This document shows positions 20,438 to 29,939 of a stretch of 64,000 nucleotides of DNA, one piece after another. How positions within the stretch are numbered: the stretch's first letter is position 1; every line of letters begins with the position of its first letter. This stretch comes from a bacterium (GTDB lineage Bacteria > Myxococcota_A > Bradymonadia > UBA7976 > UBA1532), in NCBI GenBank assembly GCA_030427205.1, contig JAUHXC010000044.1, positions 1-64,000 of the forward strand. The letters are read 5' to 3'. The translations under genes were made by a program, and so were the position numbers. Under the pieces are notes generated by a model. The model was not told the DNA's origin and searched no databases. It was given only the letters and a program-made list of their open reading frames with translations.

Positions 20438-22246
20438 CTACCGTCTGCGTCGGCCCGGGCCTTCGGCGTACATGGCATCGACCAGCGCGCTGTAGCGATG
20501 CAAGACCCGGTTGCGGCGCACCTTGAGGGTCGACGTCAGCAAGCCTTCCTCCTCGGTGAACGCTTCGCCCACCAGGCGAAAGTTGCGGATCTGCTCGTGG
20601 CGCTCCAGGTCTTCGTCGAGTCGGTCGATCTGATCGGCGAGCAGCGCCCGAGCGCGGCGGTTCTCGAGCAGCAATGGCAGGCTGTGGCTCTTGGGCTCAC
20701 CCAAGGCCTCGGCCAGAGCATCGGCGTCGGGCACGATCAGGGCCGTGCAGAAGGGCTTGCCATCGCCGGCCACGCACGCCTGGTCGACGAGGGGCAGACC
20801 CGCGAGCAGGGCCTCGAGTCGCTGCGGCGCCACGTACTTGCCACCCGATGACTTGAAGAGATCCTTCTTTCGATCGGTGATGCACAACCGACCACGGCGG
20901 TCGAGTCGGCCCACGTCGCCGGTATGCAGCCAGCCGTCGACGAGCACCTCGGCGGTCTCGTCGGGCCGCTGCCAGTAGCCGGCCATCACATTGGGGCCGC
21001 GGACCAGGATCTCACCGTCGTCGGCCAAGCGCACCCTCACGTTGTGCAGGATCTCTCCGACGGTGCCGAAGCGTACCGTCTCGGGGCGGTTGACGCTGAT
21101 CACCGGACCCGCCTCGGTCAGGCCATAGCCTTCGAGGATGAGCACCCCGGCGGCCATGAAGAACTCGCCCACCTCGGCCCGCAGCGGCGCGCCACCGCTC
21201 ACGAAGAAACGCACCCGGCCGCCGAGTCGCTCGGTGAGCGGGTCGAAGATCTGATCCCGGGCGATGCGATAGCCCAGCTTGAGCGGCAGGGAGAGATCGC
21301 TGCGCCTCTGACGCGCCCGTGCCATGCGTTGCCCCAGCGCGAGGCCGGCCTGCATCAGCAGCTTGCGTGACGGCGAGGCGCGGTTGCGGGCCTGCTCGAA
21401 GCGGGCGTAGATCCGCTCGTAGATCCGCGGCACGCCGGTCATGATCGTCGGCCTCACCTCGGCGATCTCGCGGAACAGGCGCTTGACCGACGACGCGTAG
21501 TAGACGGTGGCCCCGCCGAAGAGCAGCGCCATGTAGTAGCCGGTGGTGCGCTCGAAGGCGTGGCTCAGCGGCAGAAAAGACAGCAGCACGTCGTCGCTGC
21601 GCACCGGCAGCGCCCGCGCGCAGCCCTCGCAGTTGGCGATGATGTTGCCGTGGGTCAGCATCACGCCCTTGGGCTCGCCGGTGGTGCCCGAGGTGTAGAT
21701 CAGCGTGAGCAGATCGTCGGGGGTCAGCGCGTCGATCCGGCGCTGCACCTCGCCGGTGGCTTCGCCGGCCATGCCCAGACGCTCCAGCTCGAGCAGGCTG
21801 AGACACATCAAGCCTTCGACCTGGCGCTTGTCATCGGTCTCGTAGGCGGTCACCAGCAGCCGCAATCCGGGGGGGCGCACGGCGAGGGCGCGCTCGAAGA
21901 GCTCTTCATCGCCCACGAGCATGGCCTCGCAGCCGGCGTCGGCCAGGATGTGGGCCACCGTCGCGGCGGTCGAGGTATCGGGGATCGGCACGGTGACGAT
22001 ACCCGCCGACGCGCACGCCAGATCGAAGAGGACCCACTCCACGGTGCTGTGGGCCAGGATGCCGACCCGCGCCCCGGGGCTCAGGTCGAGGGCGCACAGC
22101 CCCGCCGCGGCGTGCAGCACCCGCTCGTGCATCTGGGCCCAGGTCAGCGGGCGCCAGTGGCCGGCGTGCTTGCTGAAGACCATCGGCCGGCTGCGCAGCG
22201 CCTCGGCCTGTTCGCGAAAGACCACGGGGATCGAGCGGTGGGGCAT
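20438..22246 (-). CDS. Long-chain acyl-CoA ligase (AMP-forming)
   Basis: Predicted 602-residue member of the ANL superfamily. The ATP/AMP motif YTSGTTGEPKG lies at residues 184-194. Further motifs are GYGLTEAGPVIS, the hinge DGWLHTGDVGRLDRRG, and ITDRKKDLFKSSGGKYVAP near the C-terminus. It activates fatty acids to acyl-AMP and transfers them to CoA, most like the FadD15/long-chain type. I use the ATG opening MPHRSIPVVF; in-frame ATGs at 22300 and 22381 would add unconserved residues. It is divergent from the receiver-like gene at 22527; the 280-bp gap contains the promoters of both. Confidence 0.92.
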   Translation of the reverse strand: MPHRSIPVVFREQAEALRSRPMVFSKHAGHWRPLTWAQMHERVLHAAAGLCALDLSPGARVGILAHSTVEWVLFDLACASAGIVTVPIPDTSTAATVAHILADAGCEAMLVGDEELFERALAVRPPGLRLLVTAYETDDKRQVEGLMCLSLLELERLGMAGEATGEVQRRIDALTPDDLLTLIYTSGTTGEPKGVMLTHGNIIANCEGCARALPVRSDDVLLSFLPLSHAFERTTGYYMALLFGGATVYYASSVKRLFREIAEVRPTIMTGVPRIYERIYARFEQARNRASPSRKLLMQAGLALGQRMARARQRRSDLSLPLKLGYRIARDQIFDPLTERLGGRVRFFVSGGAPLRAEVGEFFMAAGVLILEGYGLTEAGPVISVNRPETVRFGTVGEILHNVRVRLADDGEILVRGPNVMAGYWQRPDETAEVLVDGWLHTGDVGRLDRRGRLCITDRKKDLFKSSGGKYVAPQRLEALLAGLPLVDQACVAGDGKPFCTALIVPDADALAEALGEPKSHSLPLLLENRRARALLADQIDRLDEDLERHEQIRNFRLVGEAFTEEEGLLTSTLKVRRNRVLHRYSALVDAMYAEGPGRRRR

Positions 22247-22526
22247 GCACGCCTCGGTGAACGACGAACGACGGGTATGGAAACAGCGCATAGAGGGCAT
22301 GTCAACGGAGCCCCGGCGCCCGGATTCGGCTCGGCGCGCCGATACATGGCAGGCGTCGTCTTGAGACGGCTGACGAGACACCTGAGACAGGCGGCCGGCT
22401 CACCGCCTCGGTGTCGGCCCGTCGCGGGGCTCGCTCGGCCGGCCGTTCCAGTTGGCCCGACGCTTGCTGTGCTCGGCAGGCAGCGACAGATAGATTGAAA
22501 CATTTCATATAGTATCGGAGCCGAAT

Positions 22527-23159
22527 ATGACCCCTCAGAACACCGCGACCCGCGTCGTCCTCGTCGATGTGCCCGCCGAGCTGGCCGCCCGGCTGCAGAG
22601 CGCCCTCGCCCGTATCGGCGCCGAAGTGGTCGCGGTGGTCGATGGCGCCGACGCCATCCGCCGCGCCTCGACCGCGCGACCGGGGCTGCTGGTGGTCGGA
22701 CCCTCGGCCAGCCGCGACGCGCAGCGGGCCCGCTGCCGGGCGTTGCGCGCCCGCATCACCGCCCCGCTGGTCGTGCTGGTCGTCGACGGCTCTCAGGACG
22801 GCCTGGCGTTCACCGACGAGCCGGCGGTCGACGCGACGCTGCTCACGGCCGTGGGCATCGAGGCGATGGTCGGCCAGCTGCCGGTGGTGCTCGCCCGCTG
22901 GGCGGCGTGGCGCAAGCCGCGCGTGGCCGGGCCGCTGCGGGTCGATCGGGCCGAGCCGGCGGTGGAGTTGTTCGGCATGGTCGTCAAGGTGCCCCGCTCG
23001 ACCGCCGATGCCCTGGCGGCCTACGCCGACCGGCGACGGACCGAGCGCCGGGCTTCGGGTCCCCTGCCCCGCCTCTCGCGCATCACCGGCTCCCTGCCGC
23101 GCATCATCCGTCGCAGCGGGCCGCCGATCTCCCAGCCGCCGGCGGCTGCGGCGCACTGA
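22527..23159 (+). CDS. Receiver-like protein without phospho-acceptor Asp
   Basis: Predicted 210-residue protein. Residues 8-120 follow a response-regulator receiver pattern (RVVLVDV at strand 1, helix LAARLQSALARIG, then GLLVVGP at strand 3), but the position of the phosphorylated Asp after strand 3 is occupied by GPS, so normal phosphorylation is unlikely. Residues 145-165 (AVELFGMVVKVPRSTADAL) are a short second unit, followed by a basic Pro/Arg tail. An AT-rich promoter with the palindrome TGAAA-CA-TTTCA (22496-22507) lies upstream. It could be a protein-interaction module; a link to the adjacent T6SS is only suggested by position. Confidence 0.6.
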   Translation: MTPQNTATRVVLVDVPAELAARLQSALARIGAEVVAVVDGADAIRRASTARPGLLVVGPSASRDAQRARCRALRARITAPLVVLVVDGSQDGLAFTDEPAVDATLLTAVGIEAMVGQLPVVLARWAAWRKPRVAGPLRVDRAEPAVELFGMVVKVPRSTADALAAYADRRRTERRASGPLPRLSRITGSLPRIIRRSGPPISQPPAAAAH

Positions 23160-23276
23160 AGTCCCAATCGGCGCAACGGTTCAGCACAGCGTCGACATAC
23201 GGTTCAACGGTCCCGGCCCCATGGCTGACCCGTGCGACCTCTGCGAGCCGTCGCATCTCGATGCATGAGGCCGCGG

Positions 23277-24446
23277 TCAGTCCGCCTCGCCCTCGTCGGC
23301 GGTCTCTTCCTCGGCGGACGGGGTCACGATCAGCTTGCCCGACGTACGGGCCTCGACGAGTTCTTCTTCCATCGGCCGGGTCAGCAGCCAGGTGGTCCAG
23401 CCCAGGCGCAGGTCGTTGCCGCTCGCCGACAGCGGCGGGCGGTTGGGGAAGATCTCGTCGCCTTTGACCGTGATGCGGGTGCTGAAGTCGAACGCCCCGC
23501 GCACATAGAACTTGGTCAGGCGGCTGAAGCTGCGGAAGCGTCGGCCCGATGGCAGGAAGTCGACGAAGTCTTGCCAGCCGAGGGGGCCGAGGTGCAATTC
23601 GAAGCCCGACTGTGGGTCCCAGATGCGGCTGCCGGCGACGGCGCTGATACCCAGGCGGTTGTGATGGCGCCCGGTGCTCAGCGCGCTGCGCGCCTCACTC
23701 GCCAGGGTGATCCAGCGACCTTGCAGCTCGCGGCCGCGCACCGGGAAGTCATAGTAGTGACTCAAGAGCTGCTCGAGGCCATGCATCGAGCGGCTGCGAT
23801 GCCACAACAGACCCGCATAGTAGATCAGCTCACGGGTCCTGACCGGCATCGTCGCCGGTGTATGGGGGTCGGCGTCCTCGGGGTAGTCATTGAAGTGTGC
23901 TTCGAGCGCCTGCCCGCGCAGCCCGCAGAATGACAGCAGGTAGCGCGCCACCGGGTGGTCGTCCACCGGCCCGGTCTGCAAGGTCGGCCGATTGCGCTGC
24001 CGCACGCGGTACATCATCGAGACCGCGCGATGGTTGAAGATGTCGAAGAAGTCGCGGATGCCCGTATCACCCAGCCGCCGGCGATTGCGGATGAGCTCGG
24101 TGTAGAAGTGCGGCAGCGGCCCGCGCGCGCCCGTCAGCGACATGAAGTCGACCTCGAGCACCGGCGGCCCGCCGTCCCTCGGCGCGAGGTCGACGGCGCG
24201 GATGTCGCTCGGGCGGAAGTCCATCGAGATGTTGGCCCGGAAGCGCACCGCGTCCTTGCGCGGATCGTCCGAGCTGCCCACCGGCTCCGGCTCTTCGTCT
24301 CCCGCGTCGCGCTTCTGCCGACGGACCCACGCCTCGATCAGCTTGACCGCCTGATAGAAGTCGAAGGCATACGGCTCGGCGAAGTACTCTTCGCCTTCTT
24401 TCAGCCGTTGTCGGCGGAGGGGATCATCGGCGGCCATAGCTTCCAT
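23277..24446 (-). CDS. tssG: T6SS baseplate protein TssG
   Basis: Predicted 389-residue protein of the TssG/ImpH/VasB family. The N-terminal EPYAFDFYQAVKLIEAW and the central RFRANISMDFRPSDIRAVDL and FMSLTGARGPLPHFYTELI segments are characteristic. TssG pairs with two TssF in each wedge of the baseplate. The gene is last in the leftward operon and its start overlaps the end of tssF by 46 bp. A second ATG nine bases in is an alternative. The acidic tail (EEETADEGEAD) looks like a disordered extension. Confidence 0.92.
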   Translation of the reverse strand: MEAMAADDPLRRQRLKEGEEYFAEPYAFDFYQAVKLIEAWVRRQKRDAGDEEPEPVGSSDDPRKDAVRFRANISMDFRPSDIRAVDLAPRDGGPPVLEVDFMSLTGARGPLPHFYTELIRNRRRLGDTGIRDFFDIFNHRAVSMMYRVRQRNRPTLQTGPVDDHPVARYLLSFCGLRGQALEAHFNDYPEDADPHTPATMPVRTRELIYYAGLLWHRSRSMHGLEQLLSHYYDFPVRGRELQGRWITLASEARSALSTGRHHNRLGISAVAGSRIWDPQSGFELHLGPLGWQDFVDFLPSGRRFRSFSRLTKFYVRGAFDFSTRITVKGDEIFPNRPPLSASGNDLRLGWTTWLLTRPMEEELVEARTSGKLIVTPSAEEETADEGEAD

Positions 24447-26218
24447 ACGCCTTCACGTTGCCGTGAGACGAGCTCGAGTTGAGTGAACACGTTGACCGAG
24501 GCATGCAACCCGAAATAGTTGTGCAACACATGCCCGAGCAGGATGGGTGTGATGCCTTGGAAGCGATCTTCGTTGATGGTGACAGTGATGCGTTGCACGC
24601 GCACGAAGCCACGCCACGAGGCATCGTCGGCGCGCAGAGCGACCGTCTCGCGGCTGACCTCTTCGATGGCTTGCAGCTGGTTCTCGATGGGATCTTCGGT
24701 CGTGAAGGCATACAACCGAAGCTGTTCGAGCAGGGCCGCGACGGCGCCGGGGCCCGATGGCAGGCCGATATGGCTCAGCGCCAGGTGGCTGACGAGCTGC
24801 CACAGCGTCTCGCCCTGGGTCGGCGGACTGAGCTGCTTGGTGGGCCGGGTCAGCAGCTTGACCTCGGCGTGCGGCCCGTCCTCGACGTGCAGGACTTCAC
24901 CCTCGTCGACCGACTGGGCGAGATCGCGGTTGGTGCATGTGATGCGCGCCCGGATGATGTCGGTCTCGGGCAGCGATCGCGAGAGCTGGGCGTCGACGAA
25001 CGTCACCCAGACATCGGTGCCGGGCATGTTGTCCGAGCGGGCGACGCGGCGCCGCACGTCGAAGTAGGTCACCCCTTCTTCGCTGCGATGCCCCAACCCG
25101 TACAGCGGCTCGAGCCGGGTGCCGTCGTCTTTGATCGACGACTTCATCGACTGGATCGTATGCAGCTCGGTCGTCCGTTCCCAGCGGGCGTCCGGGTTGA
25201 GCAGGTACTCGTAGGTGTCGCCCTCCACGTAGATCGGCTCGCTGATCTTCTCGAAGAGGTTGATGACCGGGGTGCAGCCGAGCATGAAGGTGTCGGGGCT
25301 GACGCTGATCTTGCGCCGGGGCGACGTCTTGAAGCAGATGAGGACGTCGAGGTCCTTCTCGACCCATTTGTGATGCAGGCCGATGAGGTCGACGAAGAGG
25401 AACTTCTCGGGCAGCGAGAAGTACTCCTGCAGCAAGGCATAGCCCCGCAGCCCCTGAGGTGCGGTGGGCAGGACGACCTCGTCGAGGCCGAAGCCGACCG
25501 GCTCGATGCGTCCGCGATCGGGGCTGTCATTGCGCCCGGGCACCCGCCCGGGGTCGAATGACACCACCCCGTGGAGCTGGGTCGTCATCAGCTCGTACAG
25601 CGCGCCAGTCACCCGCGGCTCGCCCGAGAGGAAGACCCGCAGCCTGGGGATGCGCAGGTTGAAGAAGTTCTCGCCGTTGCTGTGCAGCCGCAGCCGCAAG
25701 ACGGAGCGCACGTCGCTGAAGACCCGCGATGTCGGACCCATGAAGGCGTATTTCGCCGGGCTCTCCCAGACCGCCTCGCTCACCTCGACCGGCCACACCT
25801 CGGTGTCGAACGCGGTGCGCCAGCGGCAGGTGCGTTTCTCGAACGCGGTGGTGCAGTAAAGCTGCAGATGCCGCGGCATCTTGAGGCTCGTGGTCATGCC
25901 CGCGCCGCCCTTGGGCGCCCGGATATGGGCGATGGCCATCGCCGGCACCGGCTGGAAGAAGTGCGGGTAGAGCATCGCGAGCAGCCCGGCGGTGATGTCG
26001 GGCAGCTCGGACTCGAGGTTGTGCTGCAGCCGGGCGATGAGAAAGGCCACGCCCTCGATGAGCCGCTCGACGTGCGGATCGGGCGATGGGCCTTCGCTCA
26101 GCTCGAGGCGCTTGGCGAGCCGGGGGTACTTCTTGGCGAAGCGGCTGCCCATCCGGCGGAGCCAGACGAGCTCGTCTCGATAGCGCTCGAGGATCGTCTC
26201 TTCGAAGTCACCGGCCAC
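24401..26218 (-). CDS. tssF: T6SS baseplate protein TssF
   Basis: Predicted 605-residue TssF/ImpG/VasA protein. It begins with the family pattern ILERYRDELVWLRRMGSRFA followed by KKYPRLAKRL, and then the PHVERLIEGVAFLIARLQHN segment. It forms the bulk of the baseplate wedge with TssG and TssE. The start is a GTG at 26218, overlapping the tssE stop by 11 bp, so the trio E-F-G is translationally coupled. Length is normal for the family. Confidence 0.95.
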   Translation of the reverse strand: MAGDFEETILERYRDELVWLRRMGSRFAKKYPRLAKRLELSEGPSPDPHVERLIEGVAFLIARLQHNLESELPDITAGLLAMLYPHFFQPVPAMAIAHIRAPKGGAGMTTSLKMPRHLQLYCTTAFEKRTCRWRTAFDTEVWPVEVSEAVWESPAKYAFMGPTSRVFSDVRSVLRLRLHSNGENFFNLRIPRLRVFLSGEPRVTGALYELMTTQLHGVVSFDPGRVPGRNDSPDRGRIEPVGFGLDEVVLPTAPQGLRGYALLQEYFSLPEKFLFVDLIGLHHKWVEKDLDVLICFKTSPRRKISVSPDTFMLGCTPVINLFEKISEPIYVEGDTYEYLLNPDARWERTTELHTIQSMKSSIKDDGTRLEPLYGLGHRSEEGVTYFDVRRRVARSDNMPGTDVWVTFVDAQLSRSLPETDIIRARITCTNRDLAQSVDEGEVLHVEDGPHAEVKLLTRPTKQLSPPTQGETLWQLVSHLALSHIGLPSGPGAVAALLEQLRLYAFTTEDPIENQLQAIEEVSRETVALRADDASWRGFVRVQRITVTINEDRFQGITPILLGHVLHNYFGLHASVNVFTQLELVSRQREGVWKLWPPMIPSADNG

Positions 26219-26699
26219 TGAGTTCTACACCCCCGGAGCTCGGATCGACGACGAGGCCGAAGCTGACGGGCTCGCTCGAGCCACCGCCGAGCAGCTTCCC
26301 GTCGAAGCGCAAGAGCAGGGCGCGATGGCGGCCTTCGATCGGCTCGACGATGACGTCGTTGATCTGCAGCCGCGGCTCGAACGCGATGATCGCGCTCTTG
26401 AAGCTGCGGGCGATGAGGTCGCGATCTTCGTAGTTGGCCGGCGAGAGGTGGGTGAAGTCGTCGACGCCGTAGTCGAGCACCGTGCGCGGCCCCGCCACCG
26501 GCCCGACATCGAAGCGCTTGGTCGTCCGGCTGTTGAAGAGCCGCTCGAGGTCGCGCACGATCGAGCCGGCGTATTGCGCACGGTTCTGTACCCGAAATGG
26601 CGGCCGCTCGGGCTTGGCGCCGGGCTCCTCGTCGATCAGCCGGTCGAGGATCGACGCGCGGTATTTCTTGGGGCGTTCGTTGTCCCAGGGGGCAACCAT
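26208..26699 (-). CDS. tssE: T6SS baseplate protein TssE (gp25-like)
   Basis: Predicted 163-residue TssE. I start at the ATG of MVAPWDNERPKKYRASILDR; the family begins with such a RxSxLDRL segment, so the longer frame is not needed. The gp25-like core follows with SIVRDLERLFNSR, DYGVDDFTHLSP and the C-terminal INDVIVEPIEGRHRALLLRF. TssE joins the baseplate to the sheath, as gp25 does in T4. It is the first gene of the E-F-G set, separated from hcp by a terminator. Confidence 0.9.
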   Translation of the reverse strand: MVAPWDNERPKKYRASILDRLIDEEPGAKPERPPFRVQNRAQYAGSIVRDLERLFNSRTTKRFDVGPVAGPRTVLDYGVDDFTHLSPANYEDRDLIARSFKSAIIAFEPRLQINDVIVEPIEGRHRALLLRFDGKLLGGGSSEPVSFGLVVDPSSGGVELSGR

Positions 26700-26844
26700 C
26701 GTAGCGTTCGCCTCTGTCGATGCCGGTGTTCGTGCGCCGCCGCTCCCCCAGAGCGGGCGGCCGCCCGATTCTACCATCGCGTCGGCGGCGAACGATTCTT
26801 TTCTCGTCGGTCGCCCGGTGCGTTCGACGACCCTTCGAAAATGC

Positions 26845-26879
26845 GACGCCCCGCGGCGTCGAAGACGGCGCGGGGCGTC
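26845..26879 (-). terminator. Leftward hairpin after hcp
   Basis: GACGCCCCGCG (26845-26855) and CGCGGGGCGTC (26869-26879) form a perfect 11-bp stem with a 13-base loop, followed on the minus strand by a short U-run (TTTT). It probably reduces transcription from abundant hcp mRNA into tssE-F-G. Confidence 0.75.
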
Positions 26880-26899
26880 AGGTGCCGGGGCACGAAGTC

Positions 26900-27412
26900 T
26901 TAGATGACCTCGTTGGTATCGATCTTGTGCTTGATGACCTGCGCACCCGAGCCGACGCCGCCGTCCTTGGTCTGCGGGTCGTAGGTGTAGGTGATCGCCG
27001 CGTAGGTCAGCGAGACGCTCTCGTGGGGCAGGTCGCCGCCCGCGCCGTTGACCGAGAAGTCCTGAACGATGACCGAGTCGAGCTCGATCTTCAGGTAGGG
27101 CATGCCGCTCTGCTCGGCGCCGGCGTCACCGACCGCGCGGTAGGCCCGGAACTCCATCTTGGTGATGTGCTTGCCGCTCCAGCACATCTTCAGCAGGTCG
27201 TCGCTCGACGAGTCGATCTGCTTGGTGAAGGTGAACGGGCTGTGGTGCACGCGCTCGATCGTACCGCCGCCCGCCGAGCCGCGGATGGCGCTGGTCGGCT
27301 GATGGCAGCCGTAGTTCCAGCTGTGGACCTCGATCCAGGTCTCGAGGCCCTTGTAGGTCGAGGCGCCGTCGATGTCGGGACCGGTGAACTTGAGGAAGGT
27401 ATTGAAAGCCAT
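26900..27412 (-). CDS. hcp: T6SS tube protein Hcp (TssD)
   Basis: Predicted 170-residue Hcp-family protein, starting MAFNTFLKFTGPDIDGAST with a strong GAGGAG ribosome site. The pattern of GLETWIEVHSWNYG, SPFTFTKQIDSSSD, YLKIELDSVIVQDFS and HESVSLTYAAITYTY is typical of the tight beta-barrel that hexamerises and stacks into the T6SS inner tube. It is a single-gene unit with its own upstream gap and downstream terminator, as expected for the most abundant T6SS protein. Confidence 0.96.
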   Translation of the reverse strand: MAFNTFLKFTGPDIDGASTYKGLETWIEVHSWNYGCHQPTSAIRGSAGGGTIERVHHSPFTFTKQIDSSSDDLLKMCWSGKHITKMEFRAYRAVGDAGAEQSGMPYLKIELDSVIVQDFSVNGAGGDLPHESVSLTYAAITYTYDPQTKDGGVGSGAQVIKHKIDTNEVI

Positions 27413-27843
27413 GGGTGGCTCCTCACGTCTGGCATTCGCTGTCGGCGAACGCTGGATGATGGATACAGTTCGACGGTGTCATGACAGATCGACATGGCCG
27501 TCTGAAGCTGGACTCGACACCATGCCTCGCGGCGTCGAGCAGATGACTTCCCCGCCGGGCAGCGGGCTCACCACGCCCGCCGTTTGTCGGAGGGCTCGCG
27601 GTGCCTGTCAGGCTGTGTGTGTCGGGCGACACACCATTTACTGTGAGGCGATGATAGGGATCGGGCCGGTGGATCTCAAGGGCTGGACCGAAAAAAGTTC
27701 AGTAAAAGTCCGTCGGGGCTGAATTCGGCCGCGGGCCCATGCAGCCATGCAGCCTTCGAACGGCCAACGGCCGCCCCGAGGGACGGCCGTCGATGGGCTT
27801 GCCCGAAGGCAGACCCGCGCCACAGGCCCGAAGGCCCGTCGGC
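27413..27843 (-). promoter_or_regulatory. 431-bp gap between tssC and hcp
   Basis: No gene is supported here. The part next to hcp (27413-27520) holds its ribosome site and a lower-GC stretch that probably contains the hcp promoter. I could not find a convincing sigma-54 (GG-N10-GC) or sigma-70 signature. The part next to tssC contains short GGCC-rich inverted sequences that may end the tssB-C transcript. Confidence 0.4.
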
Positions 27844-29292
27844 TCAGCCCGCCGGCGGGGGCAGCTCCGACACCAGCCGGATCGACGCGGTGAGTTCGTC
27901 GAGCTGGAAGTGCGGCCGCAGGAAGACCACGGCGCGGTAGGCGCCGGGCTTGCCCGGGGTGTCGTAGACGTCGACCCGCGCCTCGCGCAGCGGGTAGCGC
28001 GCCTTGAGCTCCTGACCGGCGTCGTCCTTGCCGAGCACGTACTGCGTGATCCACCGGTTGAGGTAGTTCGACACGTCCTCGCGGGTCATGAACGAGCCGA
28101 CCTTGTCCCGCGCGATCACCTTGAGGTAGTGCGCGAAACGGGACGCCGCGAGCACGTACGGCAGCATCGACGAGATGCGGGCGTTCGCGTTGGCGAAGTC
28201 GGTGTCGTAGGTCTTGGGCTTGTTCACCGTCGACGCGCCGAAGAAGGTCGCGTAGTTGGTGTTCTTGCAGTAGACCAGCGGCAGGAAGCCCAGGTCCGAC
28301 AGCTCCTTCTCGCGGCGGTCGGTGACCGAGACCTCGGTGGGCACCTTGTTGGCGATGTCACCTTCGGCGGTCTTGAACTTGTGCAGCGGCAGGCCTTCGA
28401 CCATGCCGCCGCCCTCGGTCCCGCGGATTGCGCCACACCACTTGTACATGGCGAACGCCGCGGTGCACCGCTCGGCCAGCGCCCAGGCGCTGGGACCCCA
28501 GAGGTACTTGCTGGCGTCGGTGCCGTCGACGTCCTCGGTGAAGTCGAGGCCGTCGACCGGGTTCTGCACCGGGTCGTAGGGCAGGCGCAGCAGCATGCGC
28601 GGCATGGTCAGCGTGACGTAGCGCGCGTCCTCCATGCCCCGGAACTGGTTCCACTTCTCGTAGCCGCTCTCGAAGATCTTGGCGAGATCCCGGGGGTCGC
28701 CCAGCTTCTCGTAGGTCTCGAGGCTGAACATCTCGGCCGAGGCGCTCGTGATGAGGGGCGCGTGCGCCGCCGAGGCGATGTTGCTCATGCCCATCAGCAG
28801 GTCGAGGTCGGCGTTGGTCTTGCCGAACTGGTAGCCGCCGACCAGCATGCCGTAGGGCTCGCCGCCGTAGGTGCCGTACTCTTCCTCGTAGATCGCCTTG
28901 AACAGGCGCGACTGGTCGAAGTCGCTGGCGTTCTCGATGTCTTCGAGCAGCTCCTTCTTGGTCGCCGAGATGACCCGGAGCTTGAGCATCGCCCCGGTCT
29001 CGGTCTTCGAGACCAGGTAGTTCAGGCCGCGCCAGGTGGCCTCGAGCTTCTGGTACTTCTCGTTGTGCAGCACCGCGTTGAGCTGCGCTTCGATCTTGCG
29101 GTCGAGCCCCTGGATCTGGTTCTCGATCAGCTGAGTCGCGTTGCGAATGGTCTTCTTCTTCTCGGCCGCAGCGTCGGCCGAGACGCCCGCCGCTACGGCG
29201 AGCTCGAGCAGTGCCTTGAGACCATCGTTGGCCTCGGCCGCGGCCGTCGTAGCGACCACGGACTCGAGGAGGTCAACGTTCTCTTCAGACAT
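27844..29292 (-). CDS. tssC: T6SS sheath large subunit TssC (VipB)
   Basis: Predicted 482-residue sheath protein of the TssC/ImpC/VipB family. Landmarks are LDRKIEAQLNAVLHNEKYQK, followed by LEATWRGLNYLV, then EYGTYGGEPYGMLVGGYQF, and the C-terminal YLNRWITQYVLGKDDAGQ. With TssB it forms the contractile sheath. The first 40 residues are a helical, Ala-rich segment. No insertion or deletion is evident relative to the family length of about 490. Confidence 0.97.
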   Translation of the reverse strand: MSEENVDLLESVVATTAAAEANDGLKALLELAVAAGVSADAAAEKKKTIRNATQLIENQIQGLDRKIEAQLNAVLHNEKYQKLEATWRGLNYLVSKTETGAMLKLRVISATKKELLEDIENASDFDQSRLFKAIYEEEYGTYGGEPYGMLVGGYQFGKTNADLDLLMGMSNIASAAHAPLITSASAEMFSLETYEKLGDPRDLAKIFESGYEKWNQFRGMEDARYVTLTMPRMLLRLPYDPVQNPVDGLDFTEDVDGTDASKYLWGPSAWALAERCTAAFAMYKWCGAIRGTEGGGMVEGLPLHKFKTAEGDIANKVPTEVSVTDRREKELSDLGFLPLVYCKNTNYATFFGASTVNKPKTYDTDFANANARISSMLPYVLAASRFAHYLKVIARDKVGSFMTREDVSNYLNRWITQYVLGKDDAGQELKARYPLREARVDVYDTPGKPGAYRAVVFLRPHFQLDELTASIRLVSELPPPAG

Positions 29293-29331
29293 ATCAGTCC
29301 CTCTCGGTGTATGGGTCCGGGTACGCCGGGA

Positions 29332-29838
29332 TCAGCCCAGCTTCTCCATCAGTTCCTGCAGCTTCGCCTTGAGCTCTTCGTCGGTCGCCGTCGAGCGGAT
29401 GACCTCGTTGAGCGCACCGGCGAGATCGTCGTTGACGTAGATCTTGGCGAGCAGCGCGTTGAGCGCGTTGCGCCGCTCGTACGTCTCGCGGATCTTGTCG
29501 ACCTGCTGCACGACCGAGTTCGGGCCGAAGTCGCCCATGCTGCTGAAGTTCATCGACACCGCGAGGTTCTCGCTCGAGTCGTCGATGACGTTCGGCACCA
29601 CGAAGTTCAACGTCGGCGCGGTGCCTTCGAGCACCTCGTCGAAGTTGTCGCGGTCGATCTGGGTGAACTTGCGCTCCTTGAACTTCTGCAGCTCGGTGTC
29701 ACCGGCCAGGTCGGCCAGGATGCCGACCACGAAGGGCAGCTCCTTCGTCTGGATCGCGTCACCGATCTCGACGTCGTAGGTGATCTGGACCCTGGGCGGA
29801 CGGTTCCGTCCGATCTTGTGCTGAGTCTTGTCAGCCAT
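29332..29838 (-). CDS. tssB: T6SS sheath small subunit TssB (VipA)
   Basis: Predicted 168-residue TssB/ImpB/VipA. The start NRPPRVQITYDVEIGDAIQT and the central KELPFVVGILADLAGD and FTQIDRDNFDEVLEG are family signatures. It interleaves with TssC strands in the sheath. It is 39 bp upstream of tssC and first in its unit. The 290-bp upstream gap before tssA carries direct repeats and a palindrome. Confidence 0.96.
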   Translation of the reverse strand: MADKTQHKIGRNRPPRVQITYDVEIGDAIQTKELPFVVGILADLAGDTELQKFKERKFTQIDRDNFDEVLEGTAPTLNFVVPNVIDDSSENLAVSMNFSSMGDFGPNSVVQQVDKIRETYERRNALNALLAKIYVNDDLAGALNEVIRSTATDEELKAKLQELMEKLG

Positions 29839-29894
29839 TTGGACTCCGCTGGCTCGGTTGCTGGACCAATGAGAGGCCTCATCGTACGAGCCTG

Positions 29895-29939
29895 TTTTCA
29901 GGTTTTCAACCGATCAAATATCGGTATTTTCAGGTTTTC
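29895..29939. promoter_or_regulatory. Repeat-palindrome element upstream of tssB
   Basis: The 13-bp sequence TTTTCAGGTTTTC occurs at 29895-29907 and 29927-29939, start to start 32 bp, three helical turns. Between them lies the palindrome CCGAT-CAAAT-ATCGG (29910-29924). The block is very AT-rich in a GC-rich genome and sits 57 bp or more before the tssB start. It is a strong candidate for the promoter/operator of tssB-C. Confidence 0.65.
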
